From: Candidatus Phycosocius spiralis
Lineage (GTDB): Bacteria; Pseudomonadota; Alphaproteobacteria; Caulobacterales; Aquidulcibacteraceae
NCBI RefSeq assembly: GCF_030158815.1
Contig: NZ_BPFZ01000010.1
Span: forward strand, 1 to 64,000
Length of the DNA stretch: 64,000 bases
Direction of reading: 5' to 3'
Part shown: one piece after another, positions 62,396 to 64,000 of the stretch
How the letters are laid out: each line of letters begins with the position of its first letter
Numbering within the stretch: the first letter of the stretch is position 1
The notes under the pieces: model-generated
What the model was told of the DNA's origin: nothing
What the model saw: the letters and a program-made list of their open reading frames with translations, nothing else
The model's database searches: none
Translations under genes and position numbers: made by a program

Positions 62396-63316
62396 ATGAA
62401 AACCATGATTCCCACCCCCCTCTTTGACCGGAAGCGCCTGCAAAGGCAGCGTGATCGGGCGGCAAAGACATTTGCATCGGTTTCGTTCCTCAAAGAGCGC
62501 GCCGTCTATGATGTGTGCGAGCGCTTAGATTTAATCAATCGCCGTTTTGAGGCAGCATTGGATATAGGCAGCCACGGCGGCTATTTTGGGCGCGCCTTAA
62601 AGGCGTTACCGGACATTAAAGACAAGGTGGGATTTTTGGCTGAATGTGATTTGAACCACGCCTTTTTAAGTACACGTACTGCGCCTGCCTTCGTCGCCGA
62701 TGAAGATCATATGCCCCTTGCACCCTTAAGCCTTGATCTGGTTATTTCCACACTCGTTTTGCATTGGGTGAATGATGTGCCGGGCTTTTTGGCGCAGGTG
62801 CGACATGCGCTACGCCCAGACGGCCTTTTTTTAGCGTCATTTCTAGGTGGACGAACCTTGCAGGAATTGCGCCTGTGTTTGGCCCAAGCCGAAGAAGAAG
62901 TTTTGGGCACGGCTTCCCCCCGTGTCTCCCCTTTTGCCGATGCACAAGATGGTGCCCGTTTGCTGCAGCGCGCTGGCTTTGCCTTACCCGTAGCCGATAG
63001 CGATCTGGTGCGTGTGCGCTACAAAAATCTGTTCAGCATTTTTCGCGACCTCAAAGCTATGGGGGAAACCGCAGCCTTTACAAAGCACGAGTCGCGACCC
63101 TTAACCCGAACATTGATCGCTCGCGCCGCAGACATCTACCAAGCCGATTATGGCGATAGCGATGGTCGGGTTGGTGTGACCTTTGAAATCATTACCTTAA
63201 CAGGATGGGCACCCCACGAAAGCCAACAAAAGCCGCTGGCACCGGGCAGTGCTAAAATGCGCTTGGCCGATGCTTTAGGGACGCGGGAAGTCTCTGCTGG
63301 GGAAAAACCGCTTTAG
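62396..63316 (+). CDS. SAM-dependent methyltransferase, NDUFAF5/BioC-like
   Basis: The 306-residue class I methyltransferase resembles the NDUFAF5/BioC-like group. The SAM motif is AALDIGSHGGYFGRALK (shown as ALDIGSHGGYFG, about residues 58-69), with DLVISTLVLHWVNDVPGFL (shown as LVISTLVLHWVNDVPG, about 115-130) matching the post-I and motif II areas. LFDRKRLQRQRDRAAKTF at the start is typical of this alphaproteobacterial group. The start may be 62396 or the ATG at 62405. Whether it hydroxylates or methylates a complex I subunit, or acts in biotin synthesis, is open. Confidence 0.82.
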   Translation: MKTMIPTPLFDRKRLQRQRDRAAKTFASVSFLKERAVYDVCERLDLINRRFEAALDIGSHGGYFGRALKALPDIKDKVGFLAECDLNHAFLSTRTAPAFVADEDHMPLAPLSLDLVISTLVLHWVNDVPGFLAQVRHALRPDGLFLASFLGGRTLQELRLCLAQAEEEVLGTASPRVSPFADAQDGARLLQRAGFALPVADSDLVRVRYKNLFSIFRDLKAMGETAAFTKHESRPLTRTLIARAADIYQADYGDSDGRVGVTFEIITLTGWAPHESQQKPLAPGSAKMRLADALGTREVSAGEKPL

Positions 63317-63472
63317 TTTGCTTTGACATATTGGGGATTAAGCGATCGACCTTGGAGTGCCGAACATTGGCTCCAAATCTTACTTAGTTTCAAACAAGCG
63401 CAGCATTTACAGCGCGCTTCATTGTCTCCCACTGTGTACGGGTGAGGTGGCAGCGAAGCTGGCGGAGGGGGA

Positions 63473-63877
63473 TCACGCCCGCAAATGAGCCTGCAAGACC
63501 CCAATTAATGGAACATCTGCTTCTGGCATTGGATAAGTCGAGAGTAAATCCGGCATAACCCATGCCAAGGTTTGCCCCTCACGCGCCGTGGCAACCCCTG
63601 ACCATGTGTGAATGATCCAAAGCGGCATTAAGAGATGGAAATCATCATAGGTGTGGGATGCAAAGCTTAAGGGCACTATATCCTGTGGACGAACCTTGAT
63701 CCCTAATTCTTCGGCCAATTCACGGCATAAGGCTGCTTCTGGTGCCTCGCCAACCTCGATTTTGCCACCAGGAAATTCCCAAAGCCCAGCTAAGGTTTTG
63801 CCCGCTGGGCGTTGCGCCAACAACACCGCGCCCTTTTCAGAGATGAGGGCACCAGCGGCTACCAATAAAAATCGCAT
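63473..63877 (-). CDS. mutT: MutT-type 8-oxo-dGTP diphosphatase
   Basis: The 134-residue Nudix enzyme removes mutagenic 8-oxo-dGTP. The Nudix box GGKIEVGEAPEAALCRELAEELGI (shown as GGKIEVGEAPEA and ALCRELAEELGI) lies at about residues 37-60 and carries the R-E-x-x-E-E core as RELAEEL. The lead-in LAGLWEFPGGK is diagnostic of MutT. It lies 34 bases after the argJ stop on the same strand, as an argJ-mutT unit known in alphaproteobacteria. Confidence 0.92.
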   Translation of the reverse strand: MRFLLVAAGALISEKGAVLLAQRPAGKTLAGLWEFPGGKIEVGEAPEAALCRELAEELGIKVRPQDIVPLSFASHTYDDFHLLMPLWIIHTWSGVATAREGQTLAWVMPDLLSTYPMPEADVPLIGVLQAHLRA

Positions 63878-63911
63878 GCGCCCTCACGTAAACTTAGGTG
63901 CTCTTACATGA

Positions 63912-64000
63912 TCAAGAGCGATAATCGCCATTAATTGCAATATAGCCATGGGTGAGATCACATGTCCAAACAGTCGAGGTGCCGTCGCCCACGCCGACAT
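63912..64000 (-). CDS. argJ: ArgJ glutamate N-acetyltransferase, 3' end (partial)
   Basis: Only the last 28 codons lie in the window; the gene continues past base 64000. The sequence ends TVWTCDLTHGYIAINGDYRS with the stop TGA at 63912-63914, which matches the C-terminus of ArgJ, the bifunctional ornithine acetyltransferase of arginine synthesis. The upstream residues VGVGDGTS also fit. The mutT gene lies directly downstream. Confidence 0.85.
   Translation of the reverse strand, partial: VGVGDGTSTVWTCDLTHGYIAINGDYRS

Noticed and set aside
63420-63472. Interspersed repeat-like GC-rich palindrome after mutT
   Set aside because: The stretch contains the palindrome CAGCGAAGCTG and resembles short repeats of some alphaproteobacteria, but only one copy is seen in this window.
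1-64000. CRISPR array, tRNA or rRNA genes, insertion sequences
   Set aside because: A read for regular direct repeats, tRNA T-loop cores (GGTTCGAATCC type) and transposase motifs found none in the window.

Overview
The window is a chromosomal segment of an alphaproteobacterium of the Caulobacter/Hyphomonas type (Caulobacterales or relatives) with a moderate GC content that is low for that group. The main evidence is the divergent fliX / flgI-flgJ-flbY cluster, a CtrA-like box, a FlbD 'ftr'-like palindrome and a sigma-54 promoter in front of it, alphaproteobacterial SOS boxes of the GTTC-N7-GTTC type, a petABC cytochrome bc1 operon, a petP/petR-like regulator pair and the Cys-poor DksA usual in this class. 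I do not assign a genus. No rRNA, tRNA, CRISPR array or intact insertion sequence was seen.

Layout. 1-9.2 kb: a double TetR regulator, gltX, SOS-controlled lexA, two hotdog thioesterases, a large DUF4153 membrane protein, fumC and a ccdAB toxin-antitoxin pair. 9.2-14.3 kb: a decayed DUF885 gene, rluD, an M28 peptidase, secreted DUF2141 and membrane DUF2306 proteins and a membrane-bound LytTR regulator. 14.3-16.4 kb: an accessory patch with a higBA toxin-antitoxin pair, a double-glycine-leader (bacteriocin-like) protein with a small membrane protein downstream, and a run of 11 G. 16.4-25.6 kb: methylmalonyl-CoA mutase (mutAB), two LuxR-type regulators, a nitronate monooxygenase, a TPR-like exported protein and a DUF3445 haem protein. 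25.8-34.9 kb: fliQR, ssb/uvrA with a shared SOS box, dksA, and the fliX/flgI-flgJ-flbY cluster. 34.9-45.2 kb: petABC, trmL-hemF, gshA, an alternative oxidase, rsmE, ppk2, nnrD, folB and a FolM-like reductase. 45.2-52.9 kb: a 26-residue membrane protein, a Nudix hydrolase, a serine hydrolase, ilvE, a MarR-OmpR-kinase operon, proC, ybjN and ubiK. 53.1-64 kb: lgt-midA-pgeF, prs, icd, trmJ, an rluB-type synthase, a CPBP protease, comF, a methyltransferase, mutT and the 3' end of argJ.

How the parts work together. Respiration is well represented: fumC, icd, mutAB feeding succinyl-CoA, the bc1 complex, and an alternative oxidase that would bypass bc1. LexA probably controls itself and uvrA/ssb. The flagellar genes appear wired into a CtrA/FlbD/sigma-54 hierarchy. 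The most unusual items are the double-glycine-leader gene pair, the tandem-duplicated TetR protein, the inverted repeats built into the two toxin-antitoxin loci, the internally deleted DUF885 gene, the extended TrmJ and the small membrane protein missed by length-based gene calling.
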